In this document: one piece after another, positions 45,201 to 52,537 of the stretch
Numbering within the stretch: position 1 is the first letter of the stretch
How the letters are laid out: every line of letters begins with the position of its first letter
Assembly: GCA_017428105.1 (NCBI GenBank)
Contig: JAFRRM010000016.1
Location: forward strand, 36,187 to 100,186
Direction: 5' to 3'
DNA length: 64,000 nucleotides
Origin: Lachnospiraceae bacterium
GTDB lineage: Bacteria > Bacillota > Clostridia > Lachnospirales > Lachnospiraceae
The notes under the pieces: model-generated
The model's input: the letters and a program-made list of their open reading frames with translations, nothing else
What the model was told of the DNA's origin: nothing
Databases searched by the model: none
Program-made: the position numbers and the translations under genes

Positions 45201-48200
45201 ATCTGGCGCACCTGACCTTTCTGGCTCGCGTATACGATCGCTGAATAGCCCTTGCCGCTAACGATATCACGGCCTACCGCAGCAACAGTTTCAGGAGAGT
45301 AAACATCTTTCCCGAGGTTTCTGTTCTCCTGGCTCGGCATGAGAAGAAAATCCAGCTGCATCTGCCCGGGGATCTCCTTTTCCTCCTTCGAGACCGTCCT
45401 GTTTTTCGTGTCTGCCTGCAGCTCGGTAAACACGCGGTGATCGATGATAATATGTCCCAGAAGTTTCGCCCCTGTATTTTTCTGCACCGTCTCCGCAATC
45501 GTACCTGTTGCATTGATATCATCCGTGCTGGGATTTACATGCCCGGACGGATGGTTGTGCATGAGATAAACACCATCAGCGCCGACACGCTTAATCTTCT
45601 TGATCAGGTCGTTCGACTGAAAGTCCTCTCTGTACGTCAGCGAAAGCCCAGGCAGTCGGCAGGTCACTGAATCCGTACCAACGATCTTCCCTTTTTTGAC
45701 ATAGAAATACCGCACCGTCTCGAATCTCGGATTCCGGAAGATCTGGCACAGCTGCGCTAAATCTTCCGCGTTCCGGATCTTTGTTCCGTTGAGGTTGACT
45801 CGTCCGGTTTTAATGAACTGAGCTGATATTCCGTTTCCAAGAGTTCGGATATCGGTCTTACCGTCCCGTCCTTGTCTACCCAGATCCACTTCTCCTCCGG
45901 CAGCGGATATTCTCTCGAGTCCGTCGAGGAGGTCTTCAATTCCTTGTTCTGCAATGGTCAGGTTCTCCTTGTCTGTTTTGTATTCTTCGTGCGTCTCCTG
46001 AAGATAGACGCCAAGATCGCGGCTGTTTTTCTTCTTGACACCAGGGTTCTCTTCTGCTACAGTGTCAACAGAAGAAACGGATGCGTTCCCTCCGCTAAGA
46101 CGAGTACGTATAGGCTTAGCGGCAGTAGCCCCGGAAGAGTCGCGAACCTCTCCGGATGCAGACGCATCCGTTTGTTCGTTTTCCCATCCCGATAGCACCC
46201 AACTATTGGCGCCGCTATTTTGCGAGAGTACCACCGTATATCCATTATCGTATAAACGGATTCTCTTGTTGCCCATTCCGGAAAAATCATTTTTTTGAAC
46301 GTCACCATTTGTCGCATTTGCAATGACATTTACGATTTCGTATGCCGTCCTAACGCCATCTCCACCCTCAGAGTTTCTCTTTGAGATTATGTGCGAAAAA
46401 CCATACCCGTGCTTAAACGAAGCACCTTTTCCTGGATTGCCCCATACAAAATCAATATTTCCCAGTTCTTTTCGGGACATGGCGTTTTTCACTGACAAAC
46501 TCTCCGGCGAATCGCTGGTCTTCGCTTTTTCGATCAATTCATTAAGCGCAGATTTACCGCTCTGGATATTTTTTTCTGTTTCTTCTGCCGTGTCCTTTGA
46601 AAGAGTGAATGAAGCCGGGGCCTTCAATTCAGCACTATATTTCGGGGCAGAACTGTTATTGTCTTTCCCGCCTTCTGTCCTCGCACTCACCGTCGCTTTC
46701 TTCGCCGCCTTCAGCACCGGCGCTGCCTTTGCCGCATCTTCCATGTGGCCGTGCATGATAAACTCGTTCATGTTGCCGGCAGCGTCGCAGATCATCTCCT
46801 CAAAGACGTCCTCATTGCTTAATTCGGTTCCTTTGTACAGGGCATAGTAATCACGCAGGACATCCTCCAACTTGTCTACGCTTCCCAAGTCTTCGATCAT
46901 CCGGTCGCGGTACTTTGAGAGGACTTCTTCCCTGCTGCTATCATTGTATTCACGAGAGAGGGTCTCGTGCATCAGTTCGTGCCGCGCAATCTGATCCGCG
47001 GTGAAAATCTGGTGGTCCGCACGCACGTAGATGGTCTTCGTCTCCGGGTCAAAGTACCCACGGGACTGGACGATCACCTTCTTCCCGTTCTTCGATATGG
47101 ATTCGATTTCTAAGGACCCGCCGACAAAAGGCACATACATATACCCGCGGGCCTCAACCTCCTCGCGTGCTTGTTCTATGTATTTGTCCGCGTAAACCCC
47201 CTTGCTGTTCTTCTGAAGGATACGGATGTTCTTCCTCGTCGTTCCGTTCCGAATCCCAAGATCAGACGCACTTACAGATTCCGAACGAACGCCAGAAACT
47301 CTTCGACCCCCTCGGAATCCCGCGATTTCTTCCCGGAATTCAGCGCTTCCTGTTCCTCTTTCCACTCGGCCAGCTTCGACTCCGGTACCCGCGCCGTCAT
47401 TCCCTTGTAGCCCGTCGCGTACACGTACTTCTCCTGTTTCTGCTTCTGTGCCATTTTCAGCCTCCTCATTTATGTTTGTATTGTATTTAGCGCGGCCTGC
47501 CGTATACGCGACCCGCGCCTGTGCTAAGCTCATCGTAGGATTTTCGCCGGCCGCCTCGTAATCAAAGTCACGGCCTTCTTCGCCCTGATTGATAAACCGT
47601 GCAGCCTCGCCGGCATATTCTACTTCATTCTGTCCCGGCTGGTAAGCCTGCACGATTTCAGCAGCGGAATCGCTGTCTACATTCAGCCGTTCCAGCGCAT
47701 CGGCCACTTTGGAATACTTCCTGAACGCCAGGTCCTCAAACCGTGCGGCCCGTGCTTCCTCGCCGGTCTGCATGCGGATGCTCTCCGCCGGACTCATCGG
47801 TTGCGCCATTTCCGTCATCGCACGCGCAGTGTCTTCGGCGCTTCTGGTATAGTTAAGACCGCGGCCAAATTCGGGACGGGCTTCAGATTCGCCCGTAGGC
47901 GCAGTTTCTTCCGTCTGTGACACATTCTCCGCCTGCGCGCCCTGGGACGCCTCACGCTGGCTTGCAAGTGCCTTCAGCGCTTCGATAGCGTCAGAGGAAG
48001 CGGTTTCTTCGTGGATCTCGACGCCGGACCGCTCGGCCAGATAATCCGTCACGGCCTCGTTCCGCACGATCCGCGCCACGTCACGCTCGGTCAGGTCCTT
48101 GCCTTTTTCCAGGCGCTTCACGGCACGCTCGATATCGTCGTAGTCGTCGCCCTGGGTCTGTTCCTCAAACGCCTGCGCCAGTCTCCCCAGGTCGACGTTG

Positions 48201-50293
48201 CTCATCTTGTCTGCCTGGTCCGCAAAACTGATGGAGTCATCGTCCAGGTAAATATCGCGCTTGTCCACGATCTTGTCGAAGGTGTCCTGCAGGTCGCCCT
48301 TGTACTGTGACGCAGCAGCGGCGATGCTGTCCAGATAACTCGTGTCGCCGGCCTTCAGTTCGCTTCTGATGTTGCGCCCAATCTGGGCGTCCCGCATACG
48401 GCCGACCACGCCGACTTCGCCAAAGAGGCCGGACATAGCACCAACGACGAAAGACGACAGCGAGTCCTTCATCGTATCAGCAAACGATCCGCGGTCTTCC
48501 CCGATGATGCCGGCCGAGTCAAGCATCCAGTTCGCCGCGTCAGCAAGGACTTCTTCAATGCCTTCAAATGCCCCGCCGATGACCTTCTCGCCAAGTTTGC
48601 CGAGGATTTTTGCGCCGGTATCCGACTTTGCCATGCGCTGCAGTGCGCCGGTCAGTTTTTTGGTCGTCACTTCATCCAGTGCGCCCCCGTCGGTGACTTT
48701 GCTCATCGCACCGACAGATCCCCAAAGCATTTCCGTCGCCATTTCGATTGCGCCGCCCTGGCCCGCGTACCTGTTCAGGTTTTTGGCCATGTCCCTGCCG
48801 ATCTCTTCACCGCGGCTCATTACGGTATTTGCGCCTTCCGCCCATGCGCCACCGGCTGCACGCATACCGAATGGCAACATTGATACAGCCCCCAGGTTGT
48901 TGATGCCAAGTGCCATAGTTAAGGCAGCGTCCAGGCCGGACTGAATCCTGCTGGACAATGCTTCTACGGCAAAATCACCAAGACTGCCAAGCTCGGCCGT
49001 TGCGTTCTTCGCGCGCTGAAGATCCTTGTTTGCGCTGTTCTGGAGATTGAGCATAGTCTCAACGTCGAACAGATCCTCGCCGGTGCCGGACTGCGTGAGG
49101 GAGAACAACTGCTTGTACGTTTCGTCTGCGTCACGGTCCACCTTGCTCAAGTCGAAGCCGGCGAAAATATCCTGCCCTGCGCCCTGGGCGTGGGCTACGT
49201 GCTGGTCGATATACTCCATGACGCGGTGAGCATAGTCATCGCCGCCGAGGGCCGTGGCGGTCCTCACGATGCCTTCACGGAGATTCTGCGTGCCGGGGTC
49301 CTGACGCTGCGGATCATTGTCTACCGCGCCCAGATAAAACCGCGTTGCGGTCCGCAGTGCTTCGTCCGCCTCGCTCTCCACGTTGTTCAGGATGTTGCCG
49401 GACTGTGCGTTCTGATACTGGCCAAGCCAGGACGCCTCGTACTGCTTCAGCGCACCGGTCAGCGTGCCGCCCAGGGCCGTCGCCGCCTTATCCCAGAAAG
49501 TCATGCGGTCCAGGTCCATTCCGGCCAGTTTCGCCTTATACACGCGGTCCTTTTCCGCGTCCTCTAACTGAAGTTTCCGCAGGTTTTCGATACCGCCGGC
49601 GGCGTCCACGGCCTTGCTGGCGTCCTGCCACTCCTGCATGGCGTCAAGATAACCGTCAGGCGTAGCCGCTCGGTCCTCGTGCTTCATCTGGTCTTCCGCA
49701 CGCTCGTAGGCCGTCACATAGCGGTCGATCAGGGAATCGCGCTCGTCGCGCCATTTGCTGTAGGCGTCGTCTTCTTTCTTCCGCTGTTCTTCGCTCACCT
49801 GACCTTTCTGCCGCTCTTCGCTCCATTTCATCAGGTCAGCGGCACTCGACCACTCTCCAATCTCCGTCGTCGGAGCTGTCGGGGCAGAACGCTGCGGTCT
49901 GGTGGCGGCATATTCATCAGCAAGCCTCTGCCGTCTGCTTGCCTCGGCAAAGTCAAAACCGCCGGTACTGGGGGCGCCGGTAATTCGTCTCCTGCTGTCC
50001 TGTAAGGCACTCCCGACAAAGTCATGTGCCGCAGCCATTCTTGCGGTATCCTGTTCGCGCAATCTTGCGATGGCTTCGTCCAGCGCTCGGTCATACGCAC
50101 GCCGTTCCGCCTGGGCCTCCTGCTTGCGCGCAAGCGCGCCGCGATCTGCTCCCATAGCAGACGTGGCACGGACATAGTCGTGATACGCCTGTTCCCGTCT
50201 CCGCTGCTCTTCCTCTTCCTCTCTCTTCCTTTTCTCGGCCTCTTCACGCGGGTCGTAAGATCCGCCCAACTGACCAAACTTTCGTAATGCCAT
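39206..50293 (-). CDS. Giant polyvalent phage protein (metalloprotease, nuclease-like, JAMM/RadC, zeta-kinase modules)
   Basis: 3,695 residues, the largest gene here. In order: charged coiled N-terminus (1-130); hydrophobic amphipathic helices (about 470-640); zinc protease motif HELMH at 1105-1109; a nuclease-like domain about 1225-1360 (GYGFSHIISKRN, YTVVLSQNS) resembling the PBECR/EndoU-type domains of polyvalent proteins; a JAMM/RadC domain with HNHPSG at 1579-1584 and PSTDD; a zeta-toxin-like kinase with P-loop GRPAGGKS near 1950; coiled coils about 2180-2215 and 2390-2470; then a long helical C-terminal part (about 2600-3300) with VLTLNGGVAVKQAASYA, MFKTQPFQN and a hydrophobic patch AFIFSLMQFVWDML. 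Such proteins are packaged and injected with the DNA to counter host defences. GAGGTGAT precedes the ATG. Confidence 0.85.
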   Translation of the reverse strand: MALRKFGQLGGSYDPREEAEKRKREEEEEQRRREQAYHDYVRATSAMGADRGALARKQEAQAERRAYDRALDEAIARLREQDTARMAAAHDFVGSALQDSRRRITGAPSTGGFDFAEASRRQRLADEYAATRPQRSAPTAPTTEIGEWSSAADLMKWSEERQKGQVSEEQRKKEDDAYSKWRDERDSLIDRYVTAYERAEDQMKHEDRAATPDGYLDAMQEWQDASKAVDAAGGIENLRKLQLEDAEKDRVYKAKLAGMDLDRMTFWDKAATALGGTLTGALKQYEASWLGQYQNAQSGNILNNVESEADEALRTATRFYLGAVDNDPQRQDPGTQNLREGIVRTATALGGDDYAHRVMEYIDQHVAHAQGAGQDIFAGFDLSKVDRDADETYKQLFSLTQSGTGEDLFDVETMLNLQNSANKDLQRAKNATAELGSLGDFAVEALSSRIQSGLDAALTMALGINNLGAVSMLPFGMRAAGGAWAEGANTVMSRGEEIGRDMAKNLNRYAGQGGAIEMATEMLWGSVGAMSKVTDGGALDEVTTKKLTGALQRMAKSDTGAKILGKLGEKVIGGAFEGIEEVLADAANWMLDSAGIIGEDRGSFADTMKDSLSSFVVGAMSGLFGEVGVVGRMRDAQIGRNIRSELKAGDTSYLDSIAAAASQYKGDLQDTFDKIVDKRDIYLDDDSISFADQADKMSNVDLGRLAQAFEEQTQGDDYDDIERAVKRLEKGKDLTERDVARIVRNEAVTDYLAERSGVEIHEETASSDAIEALKALASQREASQGAQAENVSQTEETAPTGESEARPEFGRGLNYTRSAEDTARAMTEMAQPMSPAESIRMQTGEEARAARFEDLAFRKYSKVADALERLNVDSDSAAEIVQAYQPGQNEVEYAGEAARFINQGEEGRDFDYEAAGENPTMSLAQARVAYTAGRAKYNTNINEEAENGTEAETGEVRVRDGLQGNDGAGTGVEAGRVERGTGSAEFREEIAGFRGGRRVSGVRSESVSASDLGIRNGTTRKNIRILQKNSKGVYADKYIEQAREEVEARGYMYVPFVGGSLEIESISKNGKKVIVQSRGYFDPETKTIYVRADHQIFTADQIARHELMHETLSREYNDSSREEVLSKYRDRMIEDLGSVDKLEDVLRDYYALYKGTELSNEDVFEEMICDAAGNMNEFIMHGHMEDAAKAAPVLKAAKKATVSARTEGGKDNNSSAPKYSAELKAPASFTLSKDTAEETEKNIQSGKSALNELIEKAKTSDSPESLSVKNAMSRKELGNIDFVWGNPGKGASFKHGYGFSHIISKRNSEGGDGVRTAYEIVNVIANATNGDVQKNDFSGMGNKRIRLYDNGYTVVLSQNSGANSWVLSGWENEQTDASASGEVRDSSGATAAKPIRTRLSGGNASVSSVDTVAEENPGVKKKNSRDLGVYLQETHEEYKTDKENLTIAEQGIEDLLDGLERISAAGGEVDLGRQGRDGKTDIRTLGNGISAQFIKTGRVNLNGTKIRNAEDLAQLCQIFRNPRFETVRYFYVKKGKIVGTDSVTCRLPGLSLTYREDFQSNDLIKKIKRVGADGVYLMHNHPSGHVNPSTDDINATGTIAETVQKNTGAKLLGHIIIDHRVFTELQADTKNRTVSKEEKEIPGQMQLDFLLMPSQENRNLGKDVYSPETVAAVGRDIVSGKGYSAIVYASQKGQVRQIQEVSDKALLNNKQLVNYIRNQRVNIGAGMAFVYTQNDDVYKAMGNAYVNDILTDVILDGPEMLLDMRSGTRQREGMYMGLNVSLKDAVHANEEQSPYSDVESKYDRYLMPDSDLTQEEIKAKKDYRTYLMPEAKEWYSKSARFKNWAHRDLAYISAASVAGAKIPYEILKTIPEIVKAEERARGSKGDSWSKNLPGTNAEVDARRDRLVEKLLDDEHGSAAWDEGKNKIKKVNGKEQFTGPVARNREAYIVIGRPAGGKSRVFANPLSHEHQARIIDSDVVKPWLDGFDDGYGAGYVQKESAKIADKALQMAIARGENVVIPRVGGKSVISDVVETLKEYGYTVNLYYNEVSEDSSIMRAASRFAEEGRFLSLDYLTTIGNKADKTFRDYAENKDYFDYAEWRNNDVEFGKEPTETWNSRMEQTIRERLADQGLYGDRRRGNEQRGNAEGNREDSEGASRTAELKTSRELSTGELYEANRQLRKDLTELRSKLKTRTEQRDYWKGQTKVTDGRRVRLDDAKTLARVIASEYGTKVDADVVGAKMKDLAEFCLNEREFDDEFYGEARTKAYEIAHIILDNAEILREEGDPASYEKLRDYLRTTKLYVPGNMQHDLAEDYQAFRKSLLGTVTLTTSDTSATGIDQAYKELQGIFGEGLFPDINHPADQLKRVLEILESFRPIYERMNNYEMADAVEWTANDILGRVVGEEIRQTDPTYADKMEARLKAEREKAKAALKLVRQKRDQQVEALKQHYRQVAEDKRAKRIDSEARTRLLNIARRLNNKKLGPATRALLNQYIGDLDLVSKGITGKTIKNLEALRDWYKEWEARQKAELGDDFVPDSYIEGLIERLHKKRISDMTQQEVADLTTILLNIETMTRTENQFIDSQERRDAYASALEFVDDYRGGKARTETEFIKTLLFGKRHGKQNKGGDGLLTPERAVHRIVGYNDNDPLYRLTQELSEGQRRMDDYQRRCEEIFKKWVNDKKFIRSIAGKDAKWVKVKALVDGQMQEIEITPAMRMSLYLHAKCEDNLKHIENGGVLIPNKEMYKKGKLADAYKDGEGVHAVFSRYMIHEITQQMSPEERAFADAAFDYFNTMSKEAINSVSVEHVGYEIARVLKYFPIDVSRDFLKSDFGEVKPDGTVAAAGFLKERIKGATETIMLYDMNDVLTRSIDGHSKYYGLAMPIRNLNKLLNVKFRQGEGTSVRNNLLSAHEDYLDKMMRDVQTGAGGGGGLATALRSNYAGGVLTLNGGVAVKQAASYATAAAVVGYGPLVKALKDSNKKVDLDLIAQYTPLLWYRSKGYSTAELGDIGKRGGLVAKLTSHKVLNWIQAVDIATTTKLWTAAEYYIKDTRKDLTPGTHEFYEAVAPIYNRIIEETQPNYATMQRPGVLRSDSEFMRVMNMFKTQPFQNANILIDAFGNMNAKARQYKANGTQENLDALKNARKTVARAVTSQALSAFIFSLMQFVWDMLRGKLKKYKDDEDELTFWSAGKALGLNMLTSLGGMVPFGGTILELLESTVDKIAKQLGGDAIFDQKFYGLSENSIEAVNDLLESTVSLMTDTIGAFQGDKSAETSARNIVDHLGTVVQMTTGLPMPNVVKDFQVLAIAVGRAIGKANGDPLFGPGLRAEYNAMRVTTDPAKYKSDYYALLKKAWTKDPEMFTEMRQDMIEMAGDPFATSSKTAEENIDAKVKEWQKEQAKRESFYQITADGLQASPVWQQASNKQHETVMNALLSLAAGHDNDTQAKIDAGEAVGIDATEYLLYKLALSVADTDGGSHTNADYEKAIRMMDGLTDEERSYLWHLHTDSDKNNPWAAPTVTRGGTMTPELADTNTSNAPRWYRGRRQRTEPIGQAPDVVKRGEGINPYGTSMHGEPTQARREFEQTLGGDVYRKLWAMASDQNAIYDVYNTMEYIAKDRQAQLYQEKQPGYVPEGYKTDTPAERLTAALAYMPELETDPAKAAVLQKLYEILADGVENGDLSRKDSELNKLLWKLGF
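43807..43986 (-). CDS. Candidate small gene nested out of frame in the giant gene (59 aa)
   Basis: In a different frame of the same strand, TGGAGGAACAATGATG gives a near-ideal ribosome site for a 59-residue protein: starts MMSNLEKNRPKHGTPEW, contains ENDWLIRDYMETEDG and ends EKILKEHPELQN. Its composition is that of an ordinary acidic soluble protein, while the giant frame at the same place is a low-complexity Arg/Gly/Glu linker (GDRRRGNEQRGNAEGN). It lies directly after the zeta-kinase module. Expression and function are unproven. Confidence 0.45.
   Translation of the reverse strand: MMSNLEKNRPKHGTPEWNKQFENDWLIRDYMETEDGATSKEEMQKGIEKILKEHPELQN
47272..47454 (-). CDS. Candidate small gene nested out of frame in the giant gene (60 aa)
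   Basis: GAGGAGGCTGAAAATGG gives a strong ribosome site and start for a 60-residue frame: MAQKQKQEKYVYATGYKGM, TARVPESKLAEWKEEQEAL, ending EFLAFVRNL. It looks like a genuine small phage protein. In the giant frame the same DNA encodes a Gly/Glu/Arg-rich linker (TEAETGEVRVRDGLQGNDG) between the N-terminal part and the HELMH protease module. Unrecognised family. Confidence 0.5.
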   Translation of the reverse strand: MAQKQKQEKYVYATGYKGMTARVPESKLAEWKEEQEALNSGKKSRDSEGVEEFLAFVRNL

Positions 50294-50296
50294 TTA

Positions 50297-51964
50297 TCAC
50301 CTCGCCAAATAGCCAAGCGCCACGCGTCGCGCGTAATCATCACCGTATCCCTGACCGCGCAGGAACTGATATGCGTCGTCATAACCGCCTATGCCCTGTG
50401 CCTGCATCACCTGCCACAGGGACGTGTCTATGCTACGTCTACGTTCGCCGGTTCCGCCCATAGTGCCACGGATGCCGTGTACCACACCGCCGCCGGTTTC
50501 TTCCGGTGCGGGCTGCGTCTGTTCCGGCGTGCCGCCGCCACTGCCGCCGAGCTGTGCCAGATACTGCTGGTATCTCTGACGTTCCGCATCCTGCCATTCG
50601 CCGTACTGGCGTGCATATTCCTGCTCGTACTGATCGAGGGCATCCTGATAACCCCTGTACTGCCATTCGCGGTCGGTGTCCCAATCCTGGTCCTGCTGGC
50701 GGTACTGCTGCCACGCAAAGTCGCGGTCGCCTTCCCACTGCTGCTGTTGCTGGAGCCACTGGCGGTAGGCAAAGTCTCTGTCGCCTTCCCACTGGTCCTG
50801 CCCCTGCAGCCACTGGCGGTAGGCGAAATCTCTGTCTTCGCCAAACTGCTGCTGCTGCTGAAGCCACTGCTGGTAAGCGAGCTGACGGTCTTCGCTCCAC
50901 TGGTCCTGCCCCTGCAGCCACTGGCGGTAGGCAAAGTCACGGTCCTCACCGTACTGTTGCTGCTGCTGCAGCCACTGACGGTATGCAAAGTCGCGGTCCT
51001 CACCATACTGCTGCTGACTCTGTAGCCACTGCTGATAGGCAAGCTGACGATCCTGACTCCAGTCTCCGAGCAGATCGCGGAACCGGCCATAATCCTGGCC
51101 CTCCAGGCTTTCCAGCAAGCCAAGCTGTTCCACCATATCCTTGCCCTTGTCCCGGTACATAGAATATGCCAACTGCTGCAGCTCCGGGATCTTGTCGTTC
51201 AGTGCCTGCATATACTGGTTGTATGCGCCCTGCGACGCCGTGCCGGCATAGGAAGATGCCAGGCCGCCGGTGCGCGCGGAGACCTGCGCCAGCGTATCCT
51301 GCATGGCCTGCTGCCCCTGCCGCGTATATGCTTCAGCGTACTGCTGGTACAACGGGTCTGCCTTGTAGTCATAAGAGAAATCACCGCGCCCCAGGATCTG
51401 CTCGATCATTTCCTGGATGCGTTCGTCGTACCGGGACTGGTACTCCGGTCGTTCTGCTTCGTATGTGAAATCTTCCGGCCGTTGTCCCTCAAAAGTAAAG
51501 TCCTCCGGTCGCTGCCCCTCAAACGTGAAATCTTCGGGTCGTTCCACGCCGTAGGTGAAATCTTCCGGTCGCTGTCCCTCGTAGGTAAAATCGGTGGGGC
51601 GTTCCACGCCGTAGATGAAATCTTCCGGTCGCGCCGTCTCCCACGTGAACGTGGGCCGTCCCGTCCCGGTATAGTCAAAACCGGGCCTGCCGCTTCCGGT
51701 GTACTGGAAAGAAGACGGCTGGAACTCCTGGATATACGACGGCGGGCCGCTGGGCGGATCCGTGGCGGGCGGATCCGTGGCGGGCGGCGTAAAACGCTGC
51801 TGGGCCTCCTGCCGCTGCTGTACCATTTCCTGGGTCTGTCCGGTTTCACCAAAGCGGGGATCATACTGTTCGGTCATTGTGTCCGCGCCGGTCCTTCTTC
51901 TGCTCCTTCTGTATCCGCCGGTGCCGGCATCCTGCGTCCTTGTCACCATTCCTGCTCTTGCCAT
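50297..51964 (-). CDS. Repeat-rich phage virion protein (18-residue helical repeats)
   Basis: 555 residues. A Gly/Arg N-terminus, then about eight decapeptide repeats of the type RPEDFTYEGQ (about residues 90-180), a helical middle (IQEMIEQILGRGDFSYDYKADPLYQQY), then from about 300 to 440 an 18-residue repeat of the type QWLQQQQQYGEDRDFAYR, about eight copies and very rich in Gln, Trp, Tyr and Asp. Ends with a GGTPEQTQPAPEETGGG linker and a small C-terminal domain (VMQAQGIGGYDDAYQFLRGQGYGDDYARR). AGGAGG is just upstream. Directly precedes the giant gene; probably an internal or ejection protein of the virion (inference). Confidence 0.65.
   Translation of the reverse strand: MARAGMVTRTQDAGTGGYRRSRRRTGADTMTEQYDPRFGETGQTQEMVQQRQEAQQRFTPPATDPPATDPPSGPPSYIQEFQPSSFQYTGSGRPGFDYTGTGRPTFTWETARPEDFIYGVERPTDFTYEGQRPEDFTYGVERPEDFTFEGQRPEDFTFEGQRPEDFTYEAERPEYQSRYDERIQEMIEQILGRGDFSYDYKADPLYQQYAEAYTRQGQQAMQDTLAQVSARTGGLASSYAGTASQGAYNQYMQALNDKIPELQQLAYSMYRDKGKDMVEQLGLLESLEGQDYGRFRDLLGDWSQDRQLAYQQWLQSQQQYGEDRDFAYRQWLQQQQQYGEDRDFAYRQWLQGQDQWSEDRQLAYQQWLQQQQQFGEDRDFAYRQWLQGQDQWEGDRDFAYRQWLQQQQQWEGDRDFAWQQYRQQDQDWDTDREWQYRGYQDALDQYEQEYARQYGEWQDAERQRYQQYLAQLGGSGGGTPEQTQPAPEETGGGVVHGIRGTMGGTGERRRSIDTSLWQVMQAQGIGGYDDAYQFLRGQGYGDDYARRVALGYLAR
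50640..51060 (-). repeat. 54-bp coding tandem repeats
   Basis: Units of 54 bp, visible on the plus strand as recurring CAGCCACTGGCGGTAGGC / AAAGTC / CGGTC, encode the 18-residue repeats. Copies differ mostly at synonymous positions and at GQD versus QQQ variants. Confidence 0.8.
51430..51690 (-). repeat. 30-bp coding tandem repeats
   Basis: On the plus strand GTGAAATCTTCCGGTCGxTG-like units recur every 30 bp, encoding RPEDFTY(E/G)(G/V)(Q/E). About eight copies. Confidence 0.8.
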
Positions 51965-51973
51965 ATATTCCTC

Positions 51974-52330
51974 CTAAATCTTCTCCTCGGCCTTCAGTTT
52001 TGAGTACCAATCCTTGATATAACTGTTTCCGCCGGCTGCCGTATAATGGTCATATTGTTCTCTTACCCTGATTCGCTGGATCTCCGTCATCTGCTCGCCG
52101 CGTTCCGCAGCGGACAACACGTTCACCAGGAAGTTCTTCGTTCCCTCAAGATCGATACGGTTTAGCGTTGTTTTCTGTGCGTCAAGCTCTGCCATAATGC
52201 CCGCCGTCTGCGTGGCAAACAGTTTCTTGATCAGTTTTTTGATGGCCAGAAAAATCGCGCTGCAGCTCCCGATAAGAGCTGCCAGGAACCCAAGCCAGGT
52301 CCCGATGTCCCCCATAGTTATTTGTTCCAT
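51974..52330 (-). CDS. Small phage membrane protein (holin-like)
   Basis: 118 residues. One N-terminal membrane helix (MGDIGTWLGFLAALIGSCSAIFLAI, about 6-30) followed by a basic KKLIKK stop-transfer and a soluble coiled part ending YDHYTAAGGNSYIKDWYSKLK, a pattern I know from many small Firmicutes phage proteins near lysis or tail genes. GGAGGGGGG precedes the ATG. Could be a second holin/antiholin or a minor membrane protein; the main holin candidate is at 55509. Confidence 0.55.
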   Translation of the reverse strand: MEQITMGDIGTWLGFLAALIGSCSAIFLAIKKLIKKLFATQTAGIMAELDAQKTTLNRIDLEGTKNFLVNVLSAAERGEQMTEIQRIRVREQYDHYTAAGGNSYIKDWYSKLKAEEKI

Positions 52331-52339
52331 ACCCCCCTC

Positions 52340-52537
52340 CTATTCACCGGGCGTTCTGTTCTGGTCAATCGTCGCCTGATTCCCATTCGCTTCCGGTCCC
52401 GGCATCCGTTTTCCGTAGATGCTTAATATGTGATTGAGGGTTTCCCGCAGGTACTCCAGGTACTCAATGGTCTCCCTCATAGTCTCCCGCAGGTCATCCT
52501 TGATGATCGGCGGTTCTCTCTGAATATATCGTCCCAT
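52340..52537 (-). CDS. Small phage protein, unknown
   Basis: 65 residues, mostly helical and charged (IKDDLRETMRETIEYLEYLRETLNHILS). The ATG overlaps the upstream stop (TGATG), so translation is coupled; there is no independent ribosome site. Not recognised. Confidence 0.6.
   Translation of the reverse strand: MGRYIQREPPIIKDDLRETMRETIEYLEYLRETLNHILSIYGKRMPGPEANGNQATIDQNRTPGE

Noticed and set aside
45757..45954. Third nested frame in the giant gene (64 codons, TTG start)
   Set aside because: Protein-like composition, but the AAGGAG is 10 bp from a TTG start and part of it overlaps the recognisable JAMM domain; kept only as a supporting remark, not as a gene.
39206..50293. N4-type virion RNA polymerase
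   Set aside because: Size and phage type fit, but no polymerase catalytic motifs were seen; recognised modules are protease, nuclease-like, JAMM and kinase.
50640..51690. CRISPR-like repeated DNA
   Set aside because: Repeats are contiguous 54-bp and 30-bp units inside one open frame with synonymous variation and no unique spacers.
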